This document shows, piece by piece, positions 10,731 to 23,646 of a stretch of 64,000 bases of DNA. The first letter of the stretch is position 1; each line of letters begins with the position of its first letter. The notes below the pieces were generated by a model. That model was not told where the DNA came from and did not search any database. It saw only the letters and a list, made by a program, of their open reading frames with translations. The DNA lies in assembly GCA_002370555.1 (NCBI GenBank), contig AP014718.1, positions 2,294,001 through 2,358,000 of the forward strand, given 5' to 3'. A program made the translations under genes and the position numbers. The DNA is from Arthrobacter sp. Hiyo4 (lineage in GTDB: Bacteria; Actinomycetota; Actinomycetes; Actinomycetales; Micrococcaceae).

Positions 10731-11484
10731 GCGGTACGCCTAAACCGGCGCCGGGCCAGCAGCCACAGCAGCACCCACGGCTCGCCAAAGACGCGGTACG
10801 CCACGCGGCGGGGATGCAGCAGCAGGCGCCAGGCCCATTCCAGCCCGAGCCTCCCCAGCCATCGAGGTGCAAGTTTCTGGATTCCGGCCAGCTGTTCGAT
10901 CGCGCCGCCCACGGTGCAATAGATGGCCGGCGGGAGCGTGCCTAGCCGGCGCTGCAGCACTGATTCCTGCAGCGGCATGCCCAACCCGAGCAGGACTAGC
11001 TGGGGTTGCTGCTCTGCGAGCCATCGCACAGCGGCCGTTTCGACGTCGTCGTTCCAGCCTTCGCCGGGCAGTCCCGCTACCGTGGCACCGGGAACAAGGC
11101 TCCGGAGCTTTTCGACAGCCAAGGCGTTCGCCTCGGCACCGGCGCCAACCACCGCAAGCCGCTTCAGGCCGGCAACCCTGCCCAGGGACGGCAACCAGTC
11201 CGTGGAACCCAGCCGGTACTCCATGACCGGCCCACGGCATTCCCCGTCCGGCCCCACAGCCAGAGCACCGGCGCCCCATCAAGGAGCACCACGTCGCTCT
11301 CGTCATAGACGGAACGGAACCCTGCGTCGGAATGTGTCAGCGTGACGCTGTGCAGGTTATGTCCGACGACGGTCCGCTTGGTCCCGTCGGCGACGAACCC
11401 CGCCAGCACCTCAAGCAGGTCGTCAACCTTGAGCGGCGTGGCGTCCACGCCCAGGACGGGGATGTCCTGGCGTACCAGGCTCAC
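10727..11484 (-). CDS. WecG/TagA/CpsF family glycosyltransferase (one frameshift)
   Basis: This protein is about 252 residues after repair. WecG/TagA/CpsF enzymes add the second sugar (for example ManNAc or ManNAcA) to a lipid-linked GlcNAc primer. Visible motifs are GHNLHSVTLTHSD, VVLLDGAPVLWLWG, RLGSTDWLP and LVLLGLGMPLQE, in the family's order. A base is missing near 11232-11255, between GRTGN and VMEYRLGS. The GTG start at 11484 overlaps the tsaC stop (GTGA), so it is translationally coupled to a tRNA-modification gene. A likely partner is WecA, encoded nearby. The basic C-terminus (LLARRRFRRTA) may bind membrane. Confidence 0.85.
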
Positions 11485-12298
11485 CCGTCAGTCTCCCGAA
11501 CCGGCGCGGACGGCTCGTCGGCAGCTTTTTCAGCGGCCGGCTCTTCTGAGGCTGGCCCTTCGGCTGCTGGATCGTCAGCTGCCGGTTCGGCCGGCGGCGG
11601 GACTTCTTCGGATTCTTCCTCGGGCTCAGCCATCGGAATCTCGCCCAGGCCCAAGACGCCCGGAACGTGCTCCCGGAGTTGCTCCAGGGACACTGCGCCG
11701 TTGCGCACCACGCGCAGGAGCGCCCGGTGGCATCCACGATCGTGGAGGGCACGGCGTCGGTTCCTTCCACCGGCCGGAAACCGCCTTCGAGGTAGACCTC
11801 CACGGACTCCGCGAGCTGGGCGCGTGCCTCCGCGGCGGTCTGCGCCGGCGGCTGGCCGGTCCGGTTGGCGGAGGACACGGCCAGCGGACCGGTCAGCGTC
11901 AGGAGTTCCTGGGCCACCTCGTCGGCGGGCATACGCAGGGCCACCGTCCCCTGGGTCTCGCCCAGGTCCCAGTCCAGCGACGGCTGGGCGTGCAGGATCA
12001 GGGTCAGCCCTCCCGGCCAGAACGCCTCGGCGAGCTTGCGGGCATCAGCGGAAACATCTGTGGCCAGGCCGTCCAGCGCGTTGATCCGGGGAATCAGTAC
12101 CGGCGGCGGCATGGTGCGGCCGCGCCCTTTGGAGGCCAGCAGCATGGTGACGGCCTGCGGCGAAAAGGCGTCGGCGGCAATTCCGTAGACCGTGTCCGTG
12201 GGGAACACCACGCACTTCTTTTCGCTGATGGCACGCTGGGCATGCTCCAGGCCAAGGGCGCGCTGGTCCTCTGACGTGCAGTTGTAGGTTGTGGTCAC
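11481..12298 (-). CDS. L-threonylcarbamoyladenylate synthase (TsaC/Sua5/YrdC) with acidic tail (one frameshift)
   Basis: This enzyme makes threonylcarbamoyl-AMP from Thr, bicarbonate and ATP for the t6A37 modification of ANN-decoding tRNAs. The YrdC domain occupies about residues 10-215: CVVFPTDTVYGIAADA, the KGR motif (ASKGRGRTMPPPVLI), WPGGLTLIL, ALRMPADEV and LAVSSANRTGQPP. One G is missing near 11725, after VDATG. After LREHVPGVLG the protein runs into a Glu/Pro/Ala-rich low-complexity tail of about 55 residues instead of the Sua5 domain. The total is about 272 residues. It belongs to a prfA-prmC-tsaC-wecG operon. Confidence 0.9.
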
Positions 12299-12313
12299 TG
12301 GCCTATTCTTTCA

Positions 12314-13178
12314 TCACTCGTGGTGCGGACCGGCAAGGACGGCGCTGGTGGCGCGTTCCTTGCCGTTGAGGTCCAGGTGCGTGGTGATCTCCCGCCAGGC
12401 ACCCGTCCGCTGCATCATGCCGGCGATCCAGCCGGCCTGGACTTCCGCGTGTTCCATCACGAAGTAGCCGCCGGGAACCAGCAGCCGGGCAGCCGAGGCG
12501 GCCGCCGCCGTCGGAAGTTCCATGCCGTCCGCTCCCCCGCCGTATAGGGCTTCCGGGGATCGTGCAGGGCAACTTCGGGTTCATTCGGGATGGCTTCGGC
12601 GGGAATGTAGGGCGGGTTGGAGATTACGACGTCGAAGGTTCCGTTAAGTTCCGGCAGCGCGTCGCGGAGGTCCCCCAGCACCAGCTTGACGCCCAGGGGC
12701 GCCAGGTTCCGGGCCGCCCACGCGTGCGCGAACGGACTGTATTCCACGGCGTGGACTTCGGCGCCGGCACCTCGTGGGCGATGGAGCCGGCGATCGCGCC
12801 CGAGCCCGTGCCCAGGTCCACAATCCGCGGATGCGCCCTCCCCTTGACGTGGTCGATGACCAGCTGCACAACGGACTCTGTTTCCGGCCGGGGATAAAGA
12901 CCCGGGCCCGACAGCGAGCTCCAGGTACCTGAAGTGCGCCACTCCGGTGATGTGCTGCAGCGGGATCCGCTGGGCCCGCTCAGCGACAAGTTCGGCATAG
13001 CCAACAGGTGCGGGAGTGTCCCCCAGCATCATCGCCCGGAGCCTGCCGAGCCCCACACCGAGCAGGTGGTCCGCCAGGAGTTCCGCGTCGACGCGGGGGC
13101 TGGGGACCCGGCGTCCCGGAGGATCACCGTGGCCTCGCTGACGGCAGCCGCGAGGGACTGCCCAGACCCGAATGTCAT
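12314..13178 (-). CDS. prmC: peptide chain release factor N5-glutamine methyltransferase (five frameshifts)
   Basis: PrmC methylates the Gln of the GGQ motif in release factors using SAM. The diagnostic NPPY motif is intact (DVVISNPPYIPAEAIPNEPEVAL), and the SAM-binding strand VDLGTGSGAIAGSIAHE is readable. Five single-base deletions are inferred, near 13105, 12903, 12893, 12768 and 12547, each restoring family sequence; with them the gene is exactly 290 codons. The ATG at 13178 follows the prfA stop by 12 bases, and its substrate prfA is the gene just upstream. The cluster of deletions looks technical, not a pseudogene. Confidence 0.88.
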
Positions 13179-13190
13179 GGGTGCCGGCGG

Positions 13191-14264
13191 CTAGTCGCCG
13201 ATGGCGTCCAGGCGTGCCTGTTCGTCCATCTCGATGGCGGACTGGATGACCGGTTCCAGGTCCCCGTTCATGACCTGGTCCAGGTTGTAGGCTTTGTAGC
13301 CGGTGCGGTGGTCCGCGATCCGGTTCTCCGGGTAGTTGTACGTGCGGATACGCTCAGAACGGTCCATGGTGCGGATCTGGGATTTACGCTGGGCCGAGTT
13401 CTCGGCGTCGATGATTTCCTGCTGGTGCGCCAGGATGCGGGCGCGGAGCACGCGCATGCCTGCTTCGCGGTTCTGCAGCTGGGATTTCTCGTTCTGCATG
13501 GCCACCACGATGCCGGTGGGAAGGTGCGTGATACGGACAGCGGAGTCCGTGGTGTTCACGGACTGGCCACCAGGACCCGACGAGCGGTAGACGTCGATCT
13601 TGAGGTCGTTCTGGTTGATGTCCAGCTCTTCGGGCTCGTCAACTTCGGGGAGGACCAGGACGCCGGCGGCAGAGGTGTGGATGCGGCCCTGGGATTCGGT
13701 GACGGGCACACGCTGCACGCGGTGGACGCCGCCTTCGAACTTGAGCCGTGCGTAGACACCTTCGGCAGGATCGTTCGAGTTGCCTTTGACGGCCATCTGG
13801 ACGTCCTTGTAGCCACCGAGATCGGATTCGTTGGCCGAGATAAGTTCGGTCTTCCAGCCGCGGGACTCCGCGTACCGGGTGTACATCCGCAGGAGGTCGC
13901 CGGCAAAGAGCGCGGCTTCGTCGCCGCCTTCGCCGCCCTTGACCTCCAGGATCACATTGCGGGCGTCGTCGGGGTCCCGCGGAATGAGGAGCCTGCGCAG
14001 CTTCGCAGATGCCTGCTCCAGCGCTTCTTCCAGCACGGGAACCTCGGCAGCAAACTCAGGGTCCTCCGAGGCCATTTCCTTCGCAGCGGCGAGATCGTCC
14101 TCCAGGGCATGCCACTTGTTGTATGCCTCCACGATGCCATTGAGCTGCGCAGAGCGCCGCCCCAGCTTCCGGGCCAGCCGCTGGTCGGCATAGACAGCAG
14201 GATCACCAAGCTGCGCCTGGATAGCATCATGCTCATCAAGCAGGCCCTGTACGGACTCAAACAT
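13191..14264 (-). CDS. prfA: peptide chain release factor 1
   Basis: RF1 recognises UAA and UAG and triggers peptide release. The gene is intact at 357 residues. The catalytic GGQ is at 232-234 ([12 protein letters not shown]), and [18 protein letters not shown] precedes it. The tripeptide anticodon region lies before, and the long N-terminal helices are normal. The ATG at 14264 is preceded by AAAGAGG. A strong terminator lies upstream, between rho and prfA, so prfA starts its own transcription unit. Confidence 0.97.
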   Translation of the reverse strand: MFESVQGLLDEHDAIQAQLGDPAVYADQRLARKLGRRSAQLNGIVEAYNKWHALEDDLAAAKEMASEDPEFAAEVPVLEEALEQASAKLRRLLIPRDPDDARNVILEVKGGEGGDEAALFAGDLLRMYTRYAESRGWKTELISANESDLGGYKDVQMAVKGNSNDPAEGVYARLKFEGGVHRVQRVPVTESQGRIHTSAAGVLVLPEVDEPEELDINQNDLKIDVYRSSGPGGQSVNTTDSAVRITHLPTGIVVAMQNEKSQLQNREAGMRVLRARILAHQQEIIDAENSAQRKSQIRTMDRSERIRTYNYPENRIADHRTGYKAYNLDQVMNGDLEPVIQSAIEMDEQARLDAIGD

Positions 14265-14324
14265 TTCAAAACCTCTTTCGACTCTTACAAGTCTAGTTTC
14301 ACGGGACTTAACGACGAACCGCCC

Positions 14325-14356
14325 AAAACATGCCGGCCATCAGGCCGGCATGTTTT
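14325..14356 (-). terminator. intrinsic terminator downstream of rho
   Basis: A perfect 14-bp stem (AAAACATGCCGGCC with GGCCGGCATGTTTT) has a 4-base loop and ends in T-runs on both strands. It lies 15 bases past the rho stop and ahead of prfA, so it ends the rho transcript with little help from Rho itself. Confidence 0.9.
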
Positions 14357-14371
14357 GAGCGGTGAGCGCAG

Positions 14372-16633
<2,262 letters not shown>

Positions 16634-16929
16634 GAAGGATCCTTCCCCCTCGACGGCGTCCAGACTGGGAGCTGGACGCGATGATTTGATCTGGGCTGCA
16701 GTTCAGATCTGCAGCCGCATTTTCGGTCTTGCCGGTTGGATTTCGGCCAGCAGGGCCGGATACTGATTCACCTCACGCACCGATTAATGGCGGGGCGCTG
16801 GGCTGACTATTCAGGGGCAGACAATTCAGCTGCAGATTCCTGCGACAGACCAAGCAGGCGGCACCGGAAAATATTGCGCAGTAGGAGATCACTAACAGCT
16901 GAATGCAGCTGCCGATCAGATAGGCGGAA
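16634..16929 (-). promoter_or_regulatory. rho leader region with hairpin
   Basis: This 296-base region upstream of rho has no credible gene and is A/T-richer around 16780-16920, where the rho promoter probably lies. GGCTGCAG (16694-16701) and CTGCAGCC (16709-16716) form an 8-bp hairpin with a 7-base loop about 60 bases before the GTG. Rho commonly autoregulates through its leader; a role for this hairpin is inferred only. Confidence 0.4.
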
Positions 16930-17903
16930 TTACCGCCGGTGCAAGTCCACCTTAGCACCTTCGACGTCCACTGCCAGCTTTAGCACGCGCCAGCCGATGC
17001 CCGGCGTGTTCGCCTCTGTATAGGACTCAATAAACCCAAGAACCTCGGCGGCTTCGGCTTCGCCGTCGGCGAGAACCAGGACCGTAGGCCCGGCACCCGA
17101 AACCACTGCCGCGTGGCCGGCGTTGCGCAGTGCCCTGATGAGGGCCGCACTGGGGCGCATTGCCTCGGCCCGGTAGCTCTGGTGCAGGTAATCCTCGGTG
17201 CCGGCGTACAGGAACTCGGGCTTCTGGGTCAGTGCGTGGATCAGCAGCGCAGCCCGTCCGGAGTTCATGGCCGCGGCATGATGGCCACGGACGCCGGCAG
17301 CAGGGCGCGCGCGGCCTCGGTGGACAATTCAAAATCGGGGACGGCCACGATGGGAATCACGGAACCGGCCACGGTAGCGCACGTGCTGCTGTACCGGTCA
17401 CTGTCCTGCCATGACAGCGCCAGTCCGCCGAAAATCGCGGGCGCGACGTTGTCCGGATGGCCTTCCATCTCGCTGGTCAACTGCAGGATCCAGTCCCGCC
17501 CGCGACGCGCCGCTTCGGGCACCATGGCGTTGGCGGCCGAGACGGCCGCCACCACTGCCGACGCCGATGATCCCAGGCCCCGGCCATGGGGGTTGACGTT
17601 CGTCGCCGTAATCCTGAGGCCGCCGTGCCGGTAACCAAGCCGGGAAAAGGCAGCCTCCATCGCCCTGACCACCAGGTGGCTGGCGTCCTGCGGCAACGTG
17701 TCCGCCCCCTCGCCGCTGAGCTCGAAGACGAGCTCAGCGGTTTCGAGGCTTTCCACGGTCAGGGTATCGTGCAGCGCCAGGGCGAGGCCCAGGCTGTCGT
17801 AACCCGGTCCGAGGTTGGCACTGGTGGCCGGGACCCTGACGGTGACGCGCTGGCCGGCTTCGATGACAGGCAGGTCAACGGCGGTGGGCGAGGTGGTTTC
17901 CAA
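16930..17903 (-). CDS. thrB: homoserine kinase (one frameshift)
   Basis: This GHMP-family kinase phosphorylates homoserine for threonine synthesis; it is about 324 residues after repair. The N-terminal VRVPATSANLGPGYDSLGLAL and the ATP-binding loop NPHGRGLGSSASAVVA are canonical, and the C-terminal VSGAGPTVLVLAD is the third GHMP motif. One C is missing near 17284: VAIMPRP-stop should read VAHHAAAMNSGR. The start is TTG at 17903, with GGAAGAAAAG upstream, two bases after the thrC stop. It is the last gene of argS-lysA-hom-thrC-thrB. Confidence 0.93.
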
Positions 17904-17905
17904 GG

Positions 17906-19011
17906 CTACTTTTCTTCCAGTCCCAGTTCAGCTGCGACCGTCACGACGTCGTTCGAGACCTTGACCGGTTGAACTTCACTGCCGTCCTCGGTCCGGAGGG
18001 CCCACTGGGGGTCCTTGAGGCCGTGGCCGGTCACGGTGATGACGATGGTCTTGCCGGCGGGAACTTCACCGGCGGCGTGCTTCTTGAGCAGTCCGGCCAC
18101 ACCGGCGGCGGAGCCGGGCTCCACAAAAACGCCTTCGCGGGCGGACAGCCAGCGGTGGGCATCCAGGATCTGTTCGTCAGTCACGGCGTCGATGAATCCG
18201 CCGGACTCGTCACGGGCCGCGATGGCACCGTCCCAGGACGCCGGGTTGCCGATCCGGATGGCCGTGGCGATGGTGTCCGGCTCCGTGATGGGATGCCCCG
18301 CCACGAACGGTGCCGCGCCGGCGGCCTGGAAGCCCCACATCTGGGGGTCTTGGTGGACACGGCGGGCAAGGTTCCGGCCGTGTCGGATTCGAAAGGGGCC
18401 GAGTACTCCTTGTAGCCCTTCCAGTACGCCGTGATGTTGCCGGCGTTGCCTACGGGCAGGACGTGGATGTCCGGAGCATCGCCGAGCGAATCAACAATCT
18501 CAAACGCGCCCGTCTTCTGGCCCTGGATGCGGGCCGGGTTCACGGAGTTGACCAGGAACACCGGGTAGGACTCCCCCAGCTTCCGTGCAATGTCCAGGCA
18601 GTTATCGAAATTGCCGTCTACCTGGAGCAGCGTGGCGCCGTGCGCGATGGCCTGGCTCAGCTTGCCCATGGAGATCTTGCCTTCGGGGACCAGCACGGCG
18701 CATTTCAGTCCCGCTGCTGTGGCGTAGGCCGCGGCGGAGGCTGAGGTGTTGCCGGTTGACGCGCACACCACGGCCTTGGCGCCGGACGCGACGGCGGCCG
18801 TCATGGCCATGGTCATGCCGCGGTCCTTAAACGAACCGGTGGGATTCATTCCCTCGACCTTCAAGTACACCGTGGAACCCGTGAGCTCGGAGAGCTTCTG
18901 CGCGTGGACCAGCGGAGTGCCGCCTTCGCCCAGCGTGATGACCCTGGTGGATTCCGTTACGGGCAACCGGTCAGCGTATTCGCGGATAACGCCGCGCCAT
19001 TGGTGAGCCAC
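17906..19011 (-). CDS. thrC: threonine synthase (one frameshift)
   Basis: This PLP enzyme converts O-phosphohomoserine to threonine; it is about 368 residues after repair. [17 protein letters not shown], then [16 protein letters not shown] with the PLP lysine, then [15 protein letters not shown] and [17 protein letters not shown] are all typical of the short actinobacterial ThrC. One C is missing near 18345 (STKTPRCG should read KTPQMWGF). The GTG start at 19011 directly abuts the hom stop (TAAGTG), so translation is coupled. Confidence 0.94.
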
Positions 19012-20325
19012 TTAGACTCCTTCTACCCGCAGAACGGATGTCACTGAATTGATGACGTCCAGGCCCTTGACGGCCTCGACGGTGGCTGCGAGGGCAGCCT
19101 CTGATGCGCGGTGGGTAACGATCCGCAGTTCGGCGGACTCCACGTTGGACTCCGCGTCCCGGTGGATGGTCTGCCGCATGATTTCGATGGACACGCCGTG
19201 CTCCGCGAAGAGCTGGGCGATCCTGGCCAGCACGCCGGGCTGGTCAGCGACGTCCAGGCCGATGTAGTAGCTGGTGATGGCCGCATCGATGGGCAGGGCC
19301 GGGACGTGGCCGGTGGTGGTCTCCGTGCGTCCCGGCCGCCAGCACAATGCGGCGGGCGGCCGAGACAAGGTCGCCCAGGACGGCGGACGCCGTCGGGGTT
19401 CCGCCGGCACCCTGGCCGTAGAACATCAGCTCGCCGGCGTTTTCCGCCTCGATGAAGACCGCATTGAACGCGCCCCGGACGGCGGCCAGCGGGTGCTCGC
19501 GCGGCAGCAGCGTGGGGTGCACCCGCACGGAAACGCCTTCGCCGCCGTTGGCATCCATGAGCTTTTCGGCGATGGCCAGCAGTTTGATGACAAATCCGGC
19601 GTCCTTGGCTGCGGCGATGTCCGCCGCGCTGACGGACGTGATGCCTTCGCAGTGCACGTTCTCCAAGGCGAAGCGGGTATGGAAGGACAGCGACGCGAGA
19701 ATCGCGGCCTTGGAGGCGGCGTCGTGGCCTTCGACGTCGGCGGTGGGGTCAGCTTCGGCGTAGCCAAGGCGCTGGGCCTCGGCGAGGGCGTCAGCGAACT
19801 GCGCGCCGGTGGAGTCCATCTGGTCCAGGATGAAGTTGGTGGTGCCGTTAACGATACCCAGCACGCGGGTGATGCGGTCTCCGGCCAGGCTGTCCCGGAT
19901 GGGACGCAGGATGGGGATGGCTCCGGCCACGGCCGCTTCGTAGGAGAGCTGCACGCCGGCCTTGTCGGCCTCTTCGTACAGCGTGGGGCCGTCCTGGGCG
20001 AGCAGTGCCTTGTTACCGGTGACCACGCAGGCGCCGTTGCGCAGCGCCGAGAGGATCAGAGTGCGGGCAGGCTCAATGCCGCCCATCAGCTCGATCACGA
20101 GGTCGGCGTCCTTGACCAGGGTTTCGGCGTCGGTGGTGAACAGTTCCTGTGGCAGGTCCACATCCCGCTTGGCATTGACGTTGCGTACTGCGATGCCGCT
20201 CAGCTGCAGGCGGGCCCGGTACGGGCGGCAAGGGCGTCGGCGTCCTCAAGGAGAATCCGCGCAACCTGGGCCCCAACGTTGCCACAGCCCAGCAGGGCTA
20301 CTTTCAGGGTTCGCAATTCAGTCAT
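19012..20325 (-). CDS. hom: homoserine dehydrogenase with C-terminal ACT domain (three frameshifts)
   Basis: This enzyme reduces aspartate semialdehyde to homoserine; it is 438 residues after repair. It has an N-terminal Rossmann motif ([17 protein letters not shown]), the catalytic core ([30 protein letters not shown]), and a C-terminal ACT domain ([29 protein letters not shown]) for threonine feedback, as in Corynebacterium Hom. Bases are missing near 20220 and twice near 19337. The ATG at 20325 overlaps the lysA end by 8 bases (ATGACTGA). Confidence 0.93.
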
Positions 20326-21830
20326 TCGGCACTCCCATGTCACGGTTCAGCAGGTCTTCTTCGGTTTCCCCGCGGACAATCAGCCGGGCAGATCCGTCGC
20401 GCACCGCGACAACGCCCGGCCGGGCCAGATAGTTGTAGTTGCTTGACAGGGCCCAGCAGTAGGCGCCGGTCCCCGGTACAGCAAGCAGATCACCGGCTGC
20501 CACGTCCTCGGGCAGATATACATCTCTAACAACTATGTCGCCGCTCTCGCAATGTTTGCCCACTACTCGGGACAGCTGCGGGGACGCAGCGGACGTGCGG
20601 GAGGCAAGAATCGCCGAATAATCAGCGTCATAGAGCACCGGGCGGGCGTTATCGCTCATGCCGCCGTCCACTGACACATAGCGGCGCGGATGCGTAACGT
20701 TCTCCTGACCGTCCGCGTCGGCCGGGCGTCGACGCGGACGGTTTTCAGCGTGCCCACCTCGTACAGCGTGAAAGTAGTGCTGCCCACAATCGCGCGTCCG
20801 GGTTCGATCGAAATCCGGGGGCAGTGATGCCCAGCTCAGCACACGTGGAACGCACGACGGCGGCCATCGCCTGCGCGATCTCGGCTGCGGGGCGCGGGGT
20901 GTCCACCGGGGTATAGGCAATGCCGTAGCCGCCGCCGAGGTCCAGTTCGGGCATTACGATGGAGTACTTTTCCTGCATGGCAGCGTGGAAGTGCAGGAGC
21001 TTCTGCGCGGCGAGTTCAAAGCCGTCCGGCTCAAAGATCTGCGAGCCGATGTGGCAGTGGAGGCCCAGCAGTTCGATGCTGGCGTATCCCGTGGCCGCAG
21101 CCACGGCTTCCTCCGCTGCTGACAGTCCGGCCTGCTCGGTGGAATCCCCGGCCATGGAGAGGCCGAACTTCTGGTCCTCGTGGGCGGTGGCGATGAACTC
21201 GTGGGTGTGCGCGTGGACACCGGGAGTCAGGCGCAGCATAACGTTGGCATCTTCGCCGCGGTCCGAGGCGATCTTGGCGACGCGGTCCAGCTCATCGAGG
21301 CTGTCCACCACGATGCGTCCCACCTTCATATCCAGCGCGCGGTTGATCTCGGCGTCGGACTTGTTGTTGCCGTGCAGGCCCAGGTTTTCGCCCTTGATGC
21401 CGGCCCGGGCCGCCACGGCGAGCTCGCCGCCGGAACACGTGTCCAGCCGGAGGCCTTCGTCAGCCACCCAGGCGGCTACGGCGGTGCACAGGAAGGACTT
21501 GCCCGCGTAGTAGACGTCCGCTCCCCCGCAGATGTCGGCAAATGCGGCATCAAAGGCGTCCTTGAAGGAACGTGCACGGGCCCGGAAGTCTGTCTCGCTC
21601 ATCACAAAGAGCGGCGTGCCGAACTGCGCCTTGAGCTCGCTGACGGCGATGCCATCGATGGCGAGCTCACCGGCGTCGTTCTTCCGCACATCCTGCGCCC
21701 ACATGGGCTCGTGGAGCGAGTTCAGGTCCGCGGGAACGGCGAGCCACTCGGGAGCCAACGGGGATCCGCTGTTGGCCTCCTGTGCTGACACATTCTGCAT
21801 CGAAGTTTCCTGTGCCGACATCAGTTTCAC
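20318..21830 (-). CDS. lysA: diaminopimelate decarboxylase (two frameshifts)
   Basis: This PLP enzyme makes lysine from meso-DAP. The alanine-racemase-type barrel carries the PLP lysine in [14 protein letters not shown], then [35 protein letters not shown] and the C-terminal CESGD motif. Bases are missing near 20818 and 20727. The frame opens with GTG at 21830, overlapping the argS stop (GTGA); an ATG three codons later is an alternative. The N-terminal ~45 residues before the barrel are typical of actinobacterial LysA. It precedes hom. Confidence 0.93.
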
Positions 21831-23476
21831 ATCCGTTCCGGTGCGGATACGCCCAGCAGGTCCAGTCCGTTAGCCAGCACCTGGCTGGTGGCGTCGTTCA
21901 GCCATAGGCGAGTGCGGTTGACGTCGGTCACTGGTTCGTCACCCATGGGTGCGATGCGGCAGGCGTCGTACCAGCGGTGGTAGGCGCCGGCGATGACCTC
22001 AAGATGGCGGGCCACTCGGTGCGGCTCACGCAGTTCTGCGGCCTTGGCCACGATGGATGGGTAGCTGCCCAGGTAGGAGAGCAGTTCGTTTTCAGTGGCA
22101 TGGTCCAGTAAGGAAGCGTCAAACGCGCTGCGGTCCACGCCTGCAGCCACGGCGTTGCGGGCCGCGCCGCGGGACCGGGCGTGGGCGTACTGAACGTAGA
22201 ACACCGGGTTCTCGTTGCTGTGCTTCTTCAGCAGATCGGGATCCAGGGTGAGCGGGGAATCTGCCGGGAAGCGGGCCAGGGAATAACGAACAGCGTCCTT
22301 GCCCAGCCAGTCGATAAGGTCCTTGAGCTCGATGATGTTGCCGGCACGCTTGGACAGCTTGGCGCCGTTAACGGACACCAGCTGGCCGATCAGCACCTCG
22401 ATGTTCACCTCGGGATCATCGCCCGCGCAGGCCGCGATGGCCTTGAGGCGGTTGATGTAGCCGTGGTGGTCCGCGCCCAGGAGGTAGATCTTTTCGGTAA
22501 AGCCGCGGTCCTTCTTGGAGAGGTAGTACGCGGCGTCCGCGGCAAAGTAGGTGGGTTCGCCGTTCGCGCGGATCATCACGCGGTCCTTATCGTCGCCGAA
22601 GTCGGTGGTGCGCAGCCAGACCGCACCGCCGTCGTCGAACACGTGGCCCTGCTCGCGAAGGCGGGCGACGGCACTTTCGATGTGGCCGGCGTCGTGCAGT
22701 TCCTGTTCCGAGAAGTAGACGTCAAACGCAACGCCAAAATCGGCAAGGGTGTCCTTGATGTCCTTCATCTGCGCCTTGTAGGCGGCGGCGCGGATGACAG
22801 GAAGTGCGGCGACCTCGGTGAGTTCCCGGATGTCGGGGTGCTGGGTGAGGACGTCATGGCCGAGGTCGGCGATGTACTGGCCGGGGTAGCCGCCGTCCGG
22901 CACCGGAAGTCCGTGCAGCCTCGAGTAAACAGAGTTCGCGAACACGTTCATCTGCGAACCGGCATCGTTGATGTAGTACTCGGCGGTGACCTCCGCGCCC
23001 GAAGCACGCAGCACACGGGCAATGGAATCGCCCAAGGCCGCCCAGCGGGTGTGGCCGATGTGCAGCGGACCGGTGGGGTTCGCCGACACAAATTCCATGT
23101 TGACCACGTGGCCGGCGAGCGTGGTGGTGGTGCCGTAGTCGCGTCCGGCTTCCACGATGGCCTTCGCCAAGGCACCCGCAGCGGCGGCATCCACGGTGAT
23201 GTTCAGGAAGCCCGGGCCGGCGATATCCACGGCAGCGACGCCGTTGATGGACTTCAGCCGGGCGCTCAGGACGGTAGCGAATTCGCGCGGGTTGGTGCCG
23301 GCCTGCTTGGACAGCTGGAGGGCGATGCTGGTGGCCCAGTCGCCGTGCTCCCGGTTCTTCGGTCGCTCCACGCGCACCTCATCAGGGACAGCTGATGCGG
23401 AAAGTGCGATTTCGCCAGCGGCGACGGCGTCTTTCAGGCAGGCGGATATGGCGAGGGAGAGTTCTTCGGGAGTCAC
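21827..23476 (-). CDS. argS: arginyl-tRNA synthetase
   Basis: This class I synthetase charges tRNA-Arg; the gene is intact at 549 residues. It has the N-terminal Add-1 domain, the HIGH motif at 139-142 (NPTGPLHIGHTRW), the KMSKS equivalent (NGAKLSKRAGN) and the C-terminal DALR anticodon-binding domain ending [12 protein letters not shown]. The GTG start at 23476 is only 6 bases after a TAGGCT -10 element, so the mRNA may be leaderless. It heads the lysA-hom-thrC-thrB operon, a conserved actinobacterial arrangement. Confidence 0.97.
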   Translation of the reverse strand: MTPEELSLAISACLKDAVAAGEIALSASAVPDEVRVERPKNREHGDWATSIALQLSKQAGTNPREFATVLSARLKSINGVAAVDIAGPGFLNITVDAAAAGALAKAIVEAGRDYGTTTTLAGHVVNMEFVSANPTGPLHIGHTRWAALGDSIARVLRASGAEVTAEYYINDAGSQMNVFANSVYSRLHGLPVPDGGYPGQYIADLGHDVLTQHPDIRELTEVAALPVIRAAAYKAQMKDIKDTLADFGVAFDVYFSEQELHDAGHIESAVARLREQGHVFDDGGAVWLRTTDFGDDKDRVMIRANGEPTYFAADAAYYLSKKDRGFTEKIYLLGADHHGYINRLKAIAACAGDDPEVNIEVLIGQLVSVNGAKLSKRAGNIIELKDLIDWLGKDAVRYSLARFPADSPLTLDPDLLKKHSNENPVFYVQYAHARSRGAARNAVAAGVDRSAFDASLLDHATENELLSYLGSYPSIVAKAAELREPHRVARHLEVIAGAYHRWYDACRIAPMGDEPVTDVNRTRLWLNDATSQVLANGLDLLGVSAPERM

Positions 23477-23482
23477 CCCTCT

Positions 23483-23488
23483 AGCCTA
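23483..23488 (-). promoter_or_regulatory. TAGGCT -10 element, leaderless argS operon promoter candidate
   Basis: TAGGCT on the minus strand ends 6 bases before the argS GTG, with no room for a ribosome-binding site. A weak -35 (TTCGTC) lies 16 bases upstream. The spacing puts transcription start at or next to the GTG. Confidence 0.5.
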
Positions 23489-23646
23489 CCGGGGCCGCCA
23501 CTGGGACGAATTTGGGGGTGGTGCGTGACTGGTTCCGCACAACTTTTCCTCACAGCGGACGCCCTGCTGGTTCACAGCGTGAACCATTACGCTGGTTCCG
23601 ACGTTGAGTACAGCGCAAGCACCCAGCCCACGAAACGAGCCCCACC

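Noticed and set aside
22181..23395. 404-codon plus-strand frame opposite argS
   Set aside because: argS is intact on the minus strand and this frame has no recognisable protein character.
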